From Arminella tubonensis (GTDB lineage: Bacteria; Pseudomonadota; Alphaproteobacteria; Rhizobiales; Rhizobiaceae), in contig NZ_PCDP01000082.1 of assembly GCF_003240585.1 (NCBI RefSeq), positions 50,945-114,944 on the forward strand: a stretch of DNA of 64,000 nucleotides, written 5' to 3'. A program made the translations under genes and the position numbers. Shown piece by piece: positions 27,906 to 36,336 of this stretch. The notes below the pieces were generated by a model. The model had not been told where the DNA came from. It made no database searches and saw only the letters and a list, made by a program, of their open reading frames with translations. Position 1 is the first letter of the stretch; every line of letters starts with the position of its first letter.

Positions 27906-28418
27906 TCACCCGGCCAGCGCCGCCATCCGCATCCTCGCACCGCCGCGATTATGCGCATGGCAGATGGCAATCGCCAGGGCATCGGCGGCATCGTTGCCCT
28001 TGAATTCAGCTTTCGGCATCAGGATTTTCAGCATCATGTGTATCTGCTGCTTTTCGCCGTGGCCGACGCCGATCACCGCCTTCTTGACGGCATTCGGCGC
28101 GTATTCCGCCACCTGCAGCCCGGCGCGGGCCGGCACCAGCATCGCGATCCCGCGCGCCTGTCCGAGCTTCAGCGTCGCGACCGCATCCTTGTTGACGAAG
28201 GTCTGCTCGACCGCCGCCTCATCAGGCTTGTAGGCGTGGACAACCTCCGCAAGTCCGTCGTGCAACTGACATAGCCGCGAGGCGAGATCCATATCGCCAT
28301 CCGAGACGATCGTCCCGGACCCGACGAAACGCAGCGAATTACCAAGCGTGTCGATGACGCCCCAACCGGTGCGCCTGAGACCCGGGTCGATGCCGATGAT
28401 GCGAATCGTATTCTGCAT
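27906..28418 (-). CDS. ruvC: crossover junction endodeoxyribonuclease RuvC
   Basis: 170 residues. RNase H-fold resolvase that nicks Holliday junctions symmetrically. Active-site acids: D11 in IGIDPGLRRTGWG, the glutamate in EAAVEQTFVNKD, and the C-terminal NDAADALAIAICHAH. Normally the first gene of ruvCAB; here VapBC separates it from ruvA. A weak LexA-box-like sequence lies 44 bp upstream of the start. Confidence 0.97.
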   Translation of the reverse strand: MQNTIRIIGIDPGLRRTGWGVIDTLGNSLRFVGSGTIVSDGDMDLASRLCQLHDGLAEVVHAYKPDEAAVEQTFVNKDAVATLKLGQARGIAMLVPARAGLQVAEYAPNAVKKAVIGVGHGEKQQIHMMLKILMPKAEFKGNDAADALAIAICHAHNRGGARMRMAALAG

Positions 28419-28461
28419 GTGTCACCCTAGCTTTCACAAAAAGGATGTGCCAGCAAAATGT

Positions 28462-28476
28462 GAACAAAACAAAAAC
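28462..28476 (-). promoter_or_regulatory. possible degenerate LexA box upstream of ruvC
   Basis: GAAC-N7-AAAC on the plus strand, one mismatch from the alphaproteobacterial SOS box GAAC-N7-GAAC (GTTC-N7-GTTC on the other strand), 44 bp before the ruvC start. Such a match can arise by chance; kept only because ruv genes are often SOS-controlled. Confidence 0.25.
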
Positions 28477-28677
28477 ATCGGTATGGAATGCCCACCCCGC
28501 GATAGGCGGCTGAGGCTCGGTGGCATATTCTGAACGCGCCGATTCAGGGCTCGCGTTACTGGTCGGTGATCAGATTGCAGACCCATTCAACCAAATCTCC
28601 AGCCCCCCTTTGGCAATGGGCGCTCCCGCACCTACATGAGAGCCCACGTATCTTCCATTTCACCCCGCAGGTTTGCC

Positions 28678-29679
28678 ATGGCCCTCTTTTCCATTCTCGA
28701 TCTTTCACCCGTCGCCGAAGGCACCGACATCCGCCAATCCCTGGAAGGCTCGAAGCGCATGGCGCAGAAGGCGGAGGAATACGGCTACAATCGCTTCTGG
28801 CTCGCCGAGCATCACGGCATGCCGGGTATTGCCAGCGCCGCGACCGCGGTCGTCATCGGCCACGTCGGCGCGGCAACTTCGCGCATCCGTGTCGGCTCGG
28901 GCGGCATCATGCTGCCGAACCATTCGCCCCTGGTGATTGCCGAGCAGTTTGGCACGCTCGAAGCCCTGTTTCCGGGGCGCGTCGACCTCGGCCTCGGCCG
29001 CGCGCCGGGAACCGATATGCGCACCGCCCAGGCTCTGCGCCGCAATCTCGATGCAGGCGCCCATAGTTTCCCGAACGACATCATCGAGCTGCAGAGGCTG
29101 CTCGGCCCAGTCGAGGAAAACCAGCCGATCCTCGCCGTGCCCGGCATGAACTCGAACATTCCAATCTGGCTGCTGGGTTCAAGCCTCTACAGTGCACATC
29201 TCGCCGCAGCCTTGGGCCTTCCCTATGCGTTCGCATCGCATTTCGCGCCCGACCAACTGCTGGAAGCAATCGAGATCTATCGTGAGCGCTTCACCCCGTC
29301 GGCAACGCTCGACAAGCCCTATCTCATGGTCGGCGTCATGGGAGCGGTGGCCGCCACTGATAGTGAGGCGCAATACCACTTCACCTCGGCCCAACAGCAG
29401 TTCGTAAACCTTCGCCGGAATGTGCGTGGCCAGTTTCCAAGGCCGCTGGAGACGATGGAAGGCTTCTGGTCGCCGATGGAACAGATGAACGTCGAACATA
29501 CGCTGCGCTATGCCGTCGTCGGTTCGCCTAAAACGGCCGAAACCAAACTCGGCGCGTTCCTTAAGGAAACAGCAGCCGACGAGGTGATCATCTCGATGCC
29601 GATCCATGATATCGAAGCGCGGCTGAAGTCCGTCGAACTCTTTGCCGGCCTGCACTCGATCATGAAAGTAGCGGCTTAA
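28678..29679 (+). CDS. LLM-class flavin-dependent oxidoreductase
   Basis: 333 residues from the ATG at 28678 (MALFSILDLSPV), the usual start of this subgroup; 14 earlier in-frame codons are less protein-like. Luciferase-like monooxygenase fold (TIM barrel): SKRMAQKAEEYGYNRFWLAEHHGMPGIAS is the family's WxAEHH motif, and RIRVGSGGIMLPNHSPLVIAEQFGTLEALFPGRVDLGLGRAPG is the FMN-binding part. Belongs to the YhbW-like group (MsnO8). Oxidises an unknown substrate with reduced FMN. Monocistronic by layout. Confidence 0.9.
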   Translation: MALFSILDLSPVAEGTDIRQSLEGSKRMAQKAEEYGYNRFWLAEHHGMPGIASAATAVVIGHVGAATSRIRVGSGGIMLPNHSPLVIAEQFGTLEALFPGRVDLGLGRAPGTDMRTAQALRRNLDAGAHSFPNDIIELQRLLGPVEENQPILAVPGMNSNIPIWLLGSSLYSAHLAAALGLPYAFASHFAPDQLLEAIEIYRERFTPSATLDKPYLMVGVMGAVAATDSEAQYHFTSAQQQFVNLRRNVRGQFPRPLETMEGFWSPMEQMNVEHTLRYAVVGSPKTAETKLGAFLKETAADEVIISMPIHDIEARLKSVELFAGLHSIMKVAA

Positions 29680-29767
29680 GGCCGTCTTGACCGAAGGCGT
29701 CGACTACGGCACAAAATATGCTCCGGGCGGTGTCTGCGCGGAGCGACCTGAACGGTCTTGGCAATGG

Positions 29768-30082
29768 ATGGACAAAATGAGAATTCTGCTTGCCGTCGGA
29801 ATGGCTTTGGGCTTGTCGGGCTGCGTAGCCGCCGGAGCCCCATCGAACTATCAATCCTATTTCGGCGTGCCGGTCGATTCCAGCCCGCAACTCCAAAAGC
29901 GGTTCGATCACGCTCGAGCCTATTGTGAAAGAGAGGCTCCTCGCCGGGGAACGACGGATTCGCCGAGCGTGTCTTATCTGCTTGCCATGCGAAGCTGCCT
30001 TGCCCGCCACAATTTCATCGATCGCGGAGGTGACGCCTATCTGGCCACGGACCTTGGAAGCAGCGCTTTTCTTGAGCAGTAG
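29768..30082 (+). CDS. small predicted lipoprotein, function unknown
   Basis: 104 residues from the ATG at 29768; another ATG nine bases on (29777) is equally possible and has GGATGG upstream. A short signal with lipobox (RILLAVGMALGLSGC) predicts an N-terminal lipid anchor. The mature part (QSYFGVPVDSSPQLQKRFDHARAYCEREAP) is helical, with two further cysteines. No known domain recognised. It lies 88 bp after the LLM oxidoreductase and converges with yebC. Confidence 0.7.
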   Translation: MDKMRILLAVGMALGLSGCVAAGAPSNYQSYFGVPVDSSPQLQKRFDHARAYCEREAPRRGTTDSPSVSYLLAMRSCLARHNFIDRGGDAYLATDLGSSAFLEQ

Positions 30083-30101
30083 GCGAGGCCGAAGGTAGTG
30101 C

Positions 30102-30137
30102 GGGCAGGCCTGGTCTGCCCCGCGACACAACGCGGGG
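30102..30137. other. overlapping hairpins between convergent genes
   Basis: Two mutually exclusive stems, GGGCAG/CTGCCC (30102-30120) and CCCCGCG/CGCGGGG (30118-30137), in the 65-bp gap between the lipoprotein gene and yebC. No T-run follows, so a terminator role is uncertain. Confidence 0.4.
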
Positions 30138-30147
30138 GAGGCACCAT

Positions 30148-30897
30148 TCAGGCCGACAGCTTTTCCATGATCTCATCCGACACTTCGAAGTTCGAATAGA
30201 CGTTCTGGACGTCGTCGTCATCTTCGAGCGTGTCGATCAGCTTCATCAGCGACTGTGCTTTTTCTTCATCGACGGGAATGGTGTTCTGGGCTTTCCAGAT
30301 GATCTTCACGGTCTCCGCCGGGCCAAGCGTTCCCTCAAGGGCCTTTGCCACTTCGCCAAGCACTTCGAAGCCGCAGATGATGATGTGACCCTCTTCTTCA
30401 TCGCTCTCCACATCGTCGGCTCCCGCCTCGATGGCGGCCTCCATGACCTTGTCGGCGTCGCCGACACTGGCCTTGTAGGTAATCTCGCCAACGTGATCGA
30501 ACGAGAACGAAACCGACCCGGTTTCGCCGAGCGCGCCGCCGGCCTTGGTGAAGGTGGAGCGAACATTCGAGGCGGTGCGGTTGCGGTTGTCGGTTAGCGC
30601 CTCGACGATGATCGCAGTCCCGCCCGGGCCGTAGCCTTCGTAGCGGACCTCGTCGTAATTCTCGCCATCGGTGCCCGCCGCCTTCTTGATGGCGCGGTCG
30701 ATGTTGTCCTTCGGCATGGACTGAGCCTTGGCGTTCTGGATCGCCAGCCGCAGGCGCGCATTCATATCAGGGTCCGGCAGCCCGGCCTTCGCCGCGACCG
30801 TGATTTCACGCGCCAGCTTGGAGAACATTTTCGACCGCACGGAATCCTGACGACCCTTGCGATGCATGATGTTTTTAAACTGCGAATGGCCTGCCAT
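30148..30897 (-). CDS. yebC: YebC/PmpR-family transcriptional/translational regulator
   Basis: 249 residues from the ATG at 30897 (MAGHSQFKNIMHRKG), the invariant start of the family. TACO1/YebC fold of three domains; DPDMNARLRLAIQNAKAQSMPKDNIDRAIKK and YGPGGTAIIVEALTDNRNRT are family-defining. Members bind DNA and, in recent work on some bacteria, help ribosomes through polyproline stretches. Divergent from the FMN-binding protein gene across 209 bp. In enteric bacteria yebC precedes ruvC; here it is in the same neighbourhood but separated. Confidence 0.95.
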   Translation of the reverse strand: MAGHSQFKNIMHRKGRQDSVRSKMFSKLAREITVAAKAGLPDPDMNARLRLAIQNAKAQSMPKDNIDRAIKKAAGTDGENYDEVRYEGYGPGGTAIIVEALTDNRNRTASNVRSTFTKAGGALGETGSVSFSFDHVGEITYKASVGDADKVMEAAIEAGADDVESDEEEGHIIICGFEVLGEVAKALEGTLGPAETVKIIWKAQNTIPVDEEKAQSLMKLIDTLEDDDDVQNVYSNFEVSDEIMEKLSA

Positions 30898-31106
30898 GGC
30901 ACCCCTGCTCACGTCTTATGTTGGGAATGCCGGCCTTATAAGTGCGAAGCGAACCGCATTCAAGAGAAAAGCCGGGGATTTTCCAGAGGTCGCTTGGCGG
31001 AAATGCAATGCGTCTGCCTTCAGGGGGAAGCGCGAACGCCCGCGGGGGGAACAAAGCTGATGACCTCACGTTACAACGGCATCACTCGAAATGGAAAGGA
31101 CAGGCC

Positions 31107-31610
31107 ATGGCAAGCTTCACCGAAGCCCGGGAGCATCCAGCTCAACAATTGTGGGATCAGATCAACGGCGTTCATGCAGGGATGCTGGGCGTCGACGGTG
31201 CTGACATGCACATGCAGCCCATGGCGCCGAACGCCGATCCGACCACGAATACAATCTGGTTCTATACAAAGACCGATGCCGACATCGTCCGCGCCGTCAA
31301 GCCGGGTACGCGCGCGCACTTCTGCGTTGTCGGTAAGGATCATGACTATCACGCCTGCCTCGCTGGTCGCATCGAGGTTCGCCAGGACCCCGCCAGGATC
31401 GACCAGTTCTGGAGTTCGGTGGTTGCGGCCTGGTACGAAAACGGCAAGAAGGATCCCAATCTGACCATGCTCGCCATGCATGTCGACGACGCCGAAATTT
31501 GGGTCTCGACAGGCAGCAAACTGAAGTTCGGATGGGAAATCGCCAAGGCCAATCTCAGCGATGAGAAAACCCCTGATATCGGCATCAAGCGGCATCTGCA
31601 GTTCGCCTGA
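31107..31610 (+). CDS. pyridoxamine 5'-phosphate oxidase-like FMN-binding protein
   Basis: 167 residues from the ATG at 31107, which has AAGGA upstream; longer in-frame readings are not protein-like. Split-barrel flavin-binding fold of the general-stress protein 26 group: WDQINGVHAGMLGVDGADMHMQPM, then TIWFYTKTDADIVRAVKPGTRAHFCVVGKDHDYHACLAGRIEV. Likely binds FMN or F420-like flavin; substrate unknown. Followed by a strong hairpin terminator. Confidence 0.85.
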   Translation: MASFTEAREHPAQQLWDQINGVHAGMLGVDGADMHMQPMAPNADPTTNTIWFYTKTDADIVRAVKPGTRAHFCVVGKDHDYHACLAGRIEVRQDPARIDQFWSSVVAAWYENGKKDPNLTMLAMHVDDAEIWVSTGSKLKFGWEIAKANLSDEKTPDIGIKRHLQFA

Positions 31611-31625
31611 TGTGAGCTATATCGA

Positions 31626-31654
31626 GATGCCCGGACGTACGTCGTCCGGGCATC
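31626..31654. terminator. terminator between FMN-binding protein and MBL protein
   Basis: Perfect 12-bp stem GATGCCCGGACG (31626-31637) / CGTCCGGGCATC (31643-31654) with a five-base loop, followed by TTGCATT. The T content is modest but the stem is very stable; it probably serves both convergent genes. Confidence 0.72.
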
Positions 31655-31669
31655 TTGCATTCCGGGCAT

Positions 31670-32518
31670 TCACATGCCTTTCAGGACATAGATCAGCGGC
31701 TTTTTCGGCAGGGCCTTCAAGGATACCGTGACGCTCGAGGTCGGCGCATAGGCAATATCGAAGTCGGGTCCGAACATCGCGAGGAACTGATCGAGCGGCG
31801 GCCCGACGCGATGCATCGGCAGGATCAGCGAAGACCGCAACCGCTTCACCACACGGCTCATGCTGTTGGCACCCATCGTCAACCCGCCGTCCACCGGCAC
31901 CATCAGCACATCCAGACGGCCGATCTCCGCATATTGGGTGTCGTTCAGTTCGAAATGCAGATGGCCGAGATGGCCGATGCAGAGCCCCGCGACTTCGAAT
32001 ATGAAGATCGAGTTCGCATCCTTTTCAAACCCGCCGCTACCCCAACCCGAGCGGATATCGCTCGTGACGTTGCGGATGAGCGTGTCCCCGATGGTGAGGT
32101 TATAGCGGGCCTTTTCGCCCGGAACGTCGCTCCAGCCGTGCAGCACATATTTGATATCGGGGTCGGGCGACAGCGTGTAGTGCGACGGATGGGCCTTGTT
32201 CATGGTGACGACGGTGGGCGTATAAGGCGGCGGATAGGCGCCGCTGAAATCGGTCGCGATCGACACGCCGCCTGGTGTCTCGATGAAGAAGGTTGCGTGC
32301 CCGAGGAAGGTGATCCTGACCTGGTCGTCCACGGCTCCGGTCGCAAGCGAAGCGGGCGGAACGGAATAGCTGGCAAAAACTGCGTGGGGGAGACCTTGAG
32401 CAATCGCCTGGCACTGGCTGACCCGCCCTGGCGCCGGGTTATCCTGTGCCGCAGCCTGGCCACACGATGCAGCGAGCAGTAGCCAGAATACGGCGAAGAC
32501 AGGAATTCGCAGCAGCAT
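31670..32518 (-). CDS. exported MBL-fold metallo-hydrolase
   Basis: 282 residues from the ATG at 32518 (GAAGGG upstream); the 439-residue reading from 32989 crosses the next gene. Signal peptide LRIPVFAVFWLLLAASCGQAAA, so periplasmic. UlaG-like metallo-beta-lactamase fold: VRITFLGHATFFIETPGGVSIATDFSG, then HPSHYTLSPD in place of the usual HxHxDH, and HLGHLHFELND. The first metal motif is altered (NKAHPSHYT), so metal binding should be checked before calling it an active hydrolase. Substrate unknown. It lies downstream of ymdB on the same strand. Confidence 0.82.
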   Translation of the reverse strand: MLLRIPVFAVFWLLLAASCGQAAAQDNPAPGRVSQCQAIAQGLPHAVFASYSVPPASLATGAVDDQVRITFLGHATFFIETPGGVSIATDFSGAYPPPYTPTVVTMNKAHPSHYTLSPDPDIKYVLHGWSDVPGEKARYNLTIGDTLIRNVTSDIRSGWGSGGFEKDANSIFIFEVAGLCIGHLGHLHFELNDTQYAEIGRLDVLMVPVDGGLTMGANSMSRVVKRLRSSLILPMHRVGPPLDQFLAMFGPDFDIAYAPTSSVTVSLKALPKKPLIYVLKGM

Positions 32519-32649
32519 GCCACACCCTTCAACCCCACGGACGAAGCAAAGATGCGGCAGGAGCGGAAACAGGTCCAGACGCAATCGTCCTGACATGCTC
32601 ACAATCCTGTCATTGCAGTACAATGGACCAGGTCGGCAGATGGAATTCG

Positions 32650-33474
32650 TTAGCGCCAGAATTCCGGGATCGTCTCGGCCAGCCGCGGTCCGATCCGCAG
32701 CGGCGCGATCTTCTCGGCAAGGCCAGTCGCGTCGGAAATCTCGACGCCGACGCCGCAGATCGTCGCGGGCCCGGAGGCTGCCTCGAAACGCCCCTTCGGC
32801 ATCTTGGAGATGAAGCGGTTGAGGGGCTCCTCCTTGTCCATGCCAAGCGAACTGTCGTAGTCGCCGCACATGCCTGCGTCGGACATATAGGCGGTGCCGC
32901 CGTTGAGAATCTGCGCATCGGCCGTGGGAACATGCGTATGGGTGCCGACCACGAAGCTGGCACGACCGTCGACGAAGTGGCCGAAGCACTGCTTTTCGCT
33001 GGTGGCCTCGGCGTGGAAATCGAAGATGATGGCGTCCGCCTGTTCCTTCAGCGGCGCGGCCGCAAGGATCGCCTCGGCGGTCTTGAACGGATCGTCTAGT
33101 TCCGGATGCATGAACACCCGGCCCATGATGTTGGCAACCAGCACGCGCGCGCCGTTGCGGGCGTAGTAGAGCCCCGACCCCCGGCCGGGCGTGCCCGCCG
33201 GATAGTTTGCCGGGCGCAGGAACTGGTCCTGCCGCTCGCAGAAGGACACCGCTTCCTTCTGGTCCCAGACGTGATTTCCCGTCGTGACGACGTCGGCGCC
33301 GGCGTTGATGGTCTCGAGAAAGATGTCTTCGGTGATGCCAAAGCCCCCGGCGGCATTTTCGCCGTTGACGATGACAAAATCGAGCTTCAGGTCTGAGACC
33401 AGTCCCGGCAGGCGATCCCAGACCGCCACGCGTCCCGTCTTGCCGACCATGTCACCCAGAAATAGCAGTCTCAT
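32650..33474 (-). CDS. YmdB-type metallophosphoesterase (TIGR00282 family)
   Basis: 274 residues. Calcineurin-like phosphodiesterase related to YmdB, which cleaves 2',3'- and 3',5'-cyclic nucleotides in Bacillus. Metal ligands visible: D8 (FLGDMVG), E39-N40 (VNGENAAGG), N67-H68 (TTGNHVWD), the histidine in FDFHAEATSEK and the pair in GTHTHVPTAD. It starts three bases after the stop of the cyclo-ligase gene, so the two are translationally coupled. Confidence 0.92.
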   Translation of the reverse strand: MRLLFLGDMVGKTGRVAVWDRLPGLVSDLKLDFVIVNGENAAGGFGITEDIFLETINAGADVVTTGNHVWDQKEAVSFCERQDQFLRPANYPAGTPGRGSGLYYARNGARVLVANIMGRVFMHPELDDPFKTAEAILAAAPLKEQADAIIFDFHAEATSEKQCFGHFVDGRASFVVGTHTHVPTADAQILNGGTAYMSDAGMCGDYDSSLGMDKEEPLNRFISKMPKGRFEAASGPATICGVGVEISDATGLAEKIAPLRIGPRLAETIPEFWR

Positions 33475-33477
33475 TCC

Positions 33478-34065
33478 CTATCCAATCTCCGGCGAAAAGA
33501 TGCTGTAGCCGCTTTCCGTCAGGATCGCGTCCAGGCGGACGTCGTGCGGTTCGGCGGGTACTGATGGCACTTCTTGGCAATCGAAAGCAATGCCGATCAG
33601 TTGCGGGTCCAGCCCTTTCTGCCACAAACGATCGATCGCGCGGTCGTAATGTCCTGCTCCATAGCCGATCCGATGGCCGGTGCGGTCAAACGCCGAGAGC
33701 GGCACCAGCATGATGTCGGGGTCAAGCACCGCCGCCTCCGGTCCCGGCCCAAGCGTTCCAAAGCCGGTGGAAACCAGCGGCGTCTCGGCCGAAAATTCGC
33801 GAAACGCGATCGTCTGCTTGTCGAGAATGACCGGCACGCAAAGCCGCGCGCCACGCCGCCGCAACCGATCCATCAGCGGCCTGATATCGGCCTCCGAACG
33901 GATCGGCAGAAAACCGGAAATGATGCTGCCCGGCTTGAACACGATCCTCTCGCCACCACTCTCTGCCATGGCAAGACTCTTGACGATCCGATCTTCCAAC
34001 GAGATCGCGTCACGCCGTGCCAGACGCTCATTGCGAAGTTCCGCCTTCAGTTCTCTTGGTGTCAT
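33478..34065 (-). CDS. 5-formyltetrahydrofolate cyclo-ligase
   Basis: 195 residues (YgfA/MTHFS family). ATP-dependent return of 5-formyl-THF to 5,10-methenyl-THF in one-carbon metabolism. Family motifs: LRNERLARRDAIS near the N-terminus, SGFLPIRSEADIRPLMDRL, and RTGHRIGYGAGHYDRAIDRL, the glycine-rich nucleotide site. In many proteobacteria it follows zapA and 6S RNA; here lpiA, acvB and a HAD gene lie between. Confidence 0.93.
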   Translation of the reverse strand: MTPRELKAELRNERLARRDAISLEDRIVKSLAMAESGGERIVFKPGSIISGFLPIRSEADIRPLMDRLRRRGARLCVPVILDKQTIAFREFSAETPLVSTGFGTLGPGPEAAVLDPDIMLVPLSAFDRTGHRIGYGAGHYDRAIDRLWQKGLDPQLIGIAFDCQEVPSVPAEPHDVRLDAILTESGYSIFSPEIG

Positions 34066-34141
34066 GAGGCTTTCACGGGTTCAGGTCGAGGTGTGGAAGC
34101 ATAAAGCGGCGCTTCGGGCAGGTGCTGATCTCGCCGACAAC

Positions 34142-34813
34142 CTAGCCCCGCACCACCGACAGCTTTCCATCGTCTGAGATGTGGGCGTGGAGCCCGTCGT
34201 AATTGGAAATCGTCGAATGCGGCGTTTCGACCGGATGCCCGTGCGTCGCGGTGATCACCATGATGTCGGCACCGGCTGCCTCGCCAGCCTTGATACCGGC
34301 GGGCACATCCTCGAATACAAGGCATTCGGACGGGCTGACACCGAGGCGCTCCGCACCCAGAATGTAGCATTGCGGATTGGGCTTGCCGACCTTGACGTCC
34401 TCGGCGGTGACGATGAAGCGGGGGAACGGAATGCCGGCAGCCGCTAGCCGCGCCTTGGCAAGCGCTATAGGCGACGACGTCACGATCGCCCACCGCTCCG
34501 GCGGCAGCGAGGCCAGGAAGTCGATGGCGCCGGAAATCGGCACTACGCCGTCGACATCGGCAATCTCGGCCTTCTCGATCAGAGCGGATTCCGCCGCTGG
34601 ATCGACGCCAGGCAGATTGAGATTGCGGATGGTGTCGATGCCGCGCGCGCCGTGCATCGTCGGCATGAACTTCTCGACGTCGAGACCCTGGCGCCGTGCC
34701 CAATCACCCCAGATGCGCTCCGCCGAGGCGATCGAATTGATGATCGTTCCGTCCATGTCGAACAGGAAGGCGGAATAGCTTTTATCGAAGGTTGAGGATG
34801 GTGCGGCTGACAA
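34142..34813 (-). CDS. HAD-superfamily (IA) sugar-phosphatase-like protein, TTG start
   Basis: 223 residues from a TTG at 34813, chosen because AAAGGGAA lies eight bases upstream and the next ATG is inside motif I. HAD motifs: FLFDMDGTIINS (nucleophile and acid Asp), IVTSSPIALAKARL (motif II), K in VGKPNPQCY (motif III), and VFEDVPAGIKAGEAAGADI (motif IV). Helical cap of type C1, as in YfbT/DOG phosphatases of sugar phosphates. Substrate unknown. The longer reading to 35083 would overlap acvB. Confidence 0.88.
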   Translation of the reverse strand: MSAAPSSTFDKSYSAFLFDMDGTIINSIASAERIWGDWARRQGLDVEKFMPTMHGARGIDTIRNLNLPGVDPAAESALIEKAEIADVDGVVPISGAIDFLASLPPERWAIVTSSPIALAKARLAAAGIPFPRFIVTAEDVKVGKPNPQCYILGAERLGVSPSECLVFEDVPAGIKAGEAAGADIMVITATHGHPVETPHSTISNYDGLHAHISDDGKLSVVRG

Positions 34814-34956
34814 GGATGTTCCCTTTCGGTTTCGCGATGATCGATCCTCACGGAGCGACTCGCAGTAGTTGCACTCCGAGTAACGTCCGCGGGACCAAGA
34901 AGCAAATGATTGCTGCCGCACTTCCCGTGGGACGGGGCCGGCCGTGCCGCTCCGGA

Positions 34957-36336
34957 TTACTCGTTGAGCCGGCTCTTCACGCCCGCGATGATCTTCTTTG
35001 CCAGCGTCTCGTAGTCGTCGTCGAAGTGATGGCCGCCCTCCATGGCGATCACTTCCGCGCCGGTTCCGTTCAGCAAGGGGCAAGCCACGTCTTCATCGTC
35101 GTCCTTGCCGTAGACGCATTGCACGATCTTCGGGTTGATCGACTTGAGGTCGCTGATGGGATCGCCGCCCTTGCCTTCGCTCGACGCGCCGAGCCAGCCC
35201 ATGACCGAAATGACATAGTCGACCTTGCGAGACAGCGACAGAAGCGACATCTGCACGACCTTGTCCCGCTGCTTCGGCTTCAGCATGTTGTAGCTGGCCG
35301 GCAGAACGTCCGCGCCGAAGGAATAGCCGACGAGCACGACGTGCTGGACCTTGAATTTCTTGGTATAGAAATCGATGATGCGGCCGAGGTCATCAGCGGT
35401 TTCCTGCGGCTTCCGCTCCGACCAGAAATAATGGAGCGTGTCGACGCCGACTACGGGGATGCCCTCGTCCTGCAGATAGCTGCCGACTTCCTTGTCTATG
35501 TCGCGCCAGCCGCCGTCGCCGGAATAGATGATTGCCAGCGTATCTTCGGTCGGCTTCGCGCTCATGACGTCGATAGGCAGGCCGAGCGGTGATTTCTCGC
35601 TGTCGAGCGTCTTGATCAGTTCCGTCAATCCATCGCCGAGCGTCGTGTAGGCATCGTCGTCGGAATCGTTGATCTCGATGTCTGAATGATCCTTCTGGAT
35701 CGCTTCGACATGCGCGCGGCCGTCTTTCGGAGCATTGGCGGTAAAGGTAGCGACGATCGGATTGGGCAGGCTGCCGTCCTGGAGACCGAGGACAACGCGG
35801 TCTCCCACCTTCTTCTGCTCGGCCGGCGTGCAGAGTTCCTGGGTCAACGCCAGGCCGACGACCGGATCGACCGCCAATGTGCCGGCGACCGTCGCATCCG
35901 GCGTCTGCGCCGCGATCGCAAGCGCCATGGCCCCACCCTCGCCGACACCGGCGATGATGGGCAATTGGTAGGTGCTGTCGGCAAGTGACCGCTGGATCTG
36001 CTGGCTGAGCGACTCGATATCCGAGATCGTGTAGATGCAGCCGTCGTTCTGGCTGACGTCATACTTATTCAACGACGCCAGCAGGGATGGAAAATCGATG
36101 CCGATGACCAGCGAACCGTCTGCAACAAGCTTCTGCGCGACGGTGTTTTCCTTGTCACCCCAGCCCGCGCCGTCGGAAATGAGCACGATTTCGCTGGTGA
36201 TCTTTCCCGCTGGCCGCATGATGTGCGGCGCGGGGATCATGCCAAGCTCGTATTTGCTATTGTCCTCGTCCGCCCTTGCGATACCGGTTGCCGCGACAAC
36301 CGCGAGAACGAGGGACATTGCGTATTTCAAGATCAT
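34957..36336 (-). CDS. acvB: AcvB/VirJ-family lysyl-phosphatidylglycerol hydrolase
   Basis: 459 residues with signal peptide ending near IARAD (residue 22), so periplasmic. Two VirJ-like alpha/beta-hydrolase repeats: the C-terminal one has the nucleophile elbow GYSFGAD (S339) and a late GGHH; the N-terminal one has GVGEGG (E133) where serine should be, so only one repeat looks catalytic. In Agrobacterium AcvB hydrolyses lysyl-phosphatidylglycerol made by LpiA. The start overlaps the lpiA stop by four bases, making an operon that sets the lysyl-PG level, important in acid stress and virulence or symbiosis in relatives. Confidence 0.93.
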   Translation of the reverse strand: MILKYAMSLVLAVVAATGIARADEDNSKYELGMIPAPHIMRPAGKITSEIVLISDGAGWGDKENTVAQKLVADGSLVIGIDFPSLLASLNKYDVSQNDGCIYTISDIESLSQQIQRSLADSTYQLPIIAGVGEGGAMALAIAAQTPDATVAGTLAVDPVVGLALTQELCTPAEQKKVGDRVVLGLQDGSLPNPIVATFTANAPKDGRAHVEAIQKDHSDIEINDSDDDAYTTLGDGLTELIKTLDSEKSPLGLPIDVMSAKPTEDTLAIIYSGDGGWRDIDKEVGSYLQDEGIPVVGVDTLHYFWSERKPQETADDLGRIIDFYTKKFKVQHVVLVGYSFGADVLPASYNMLKPKQRDKVVQMSLLSLSRKVDYVISVMGWLGASSEGKGGDPISDLKSINPKIVQCVYGKDDDEDVACPLLNGTGAEVIAMEGGHHFDDDYETLAKKIIAGVKSRLNE

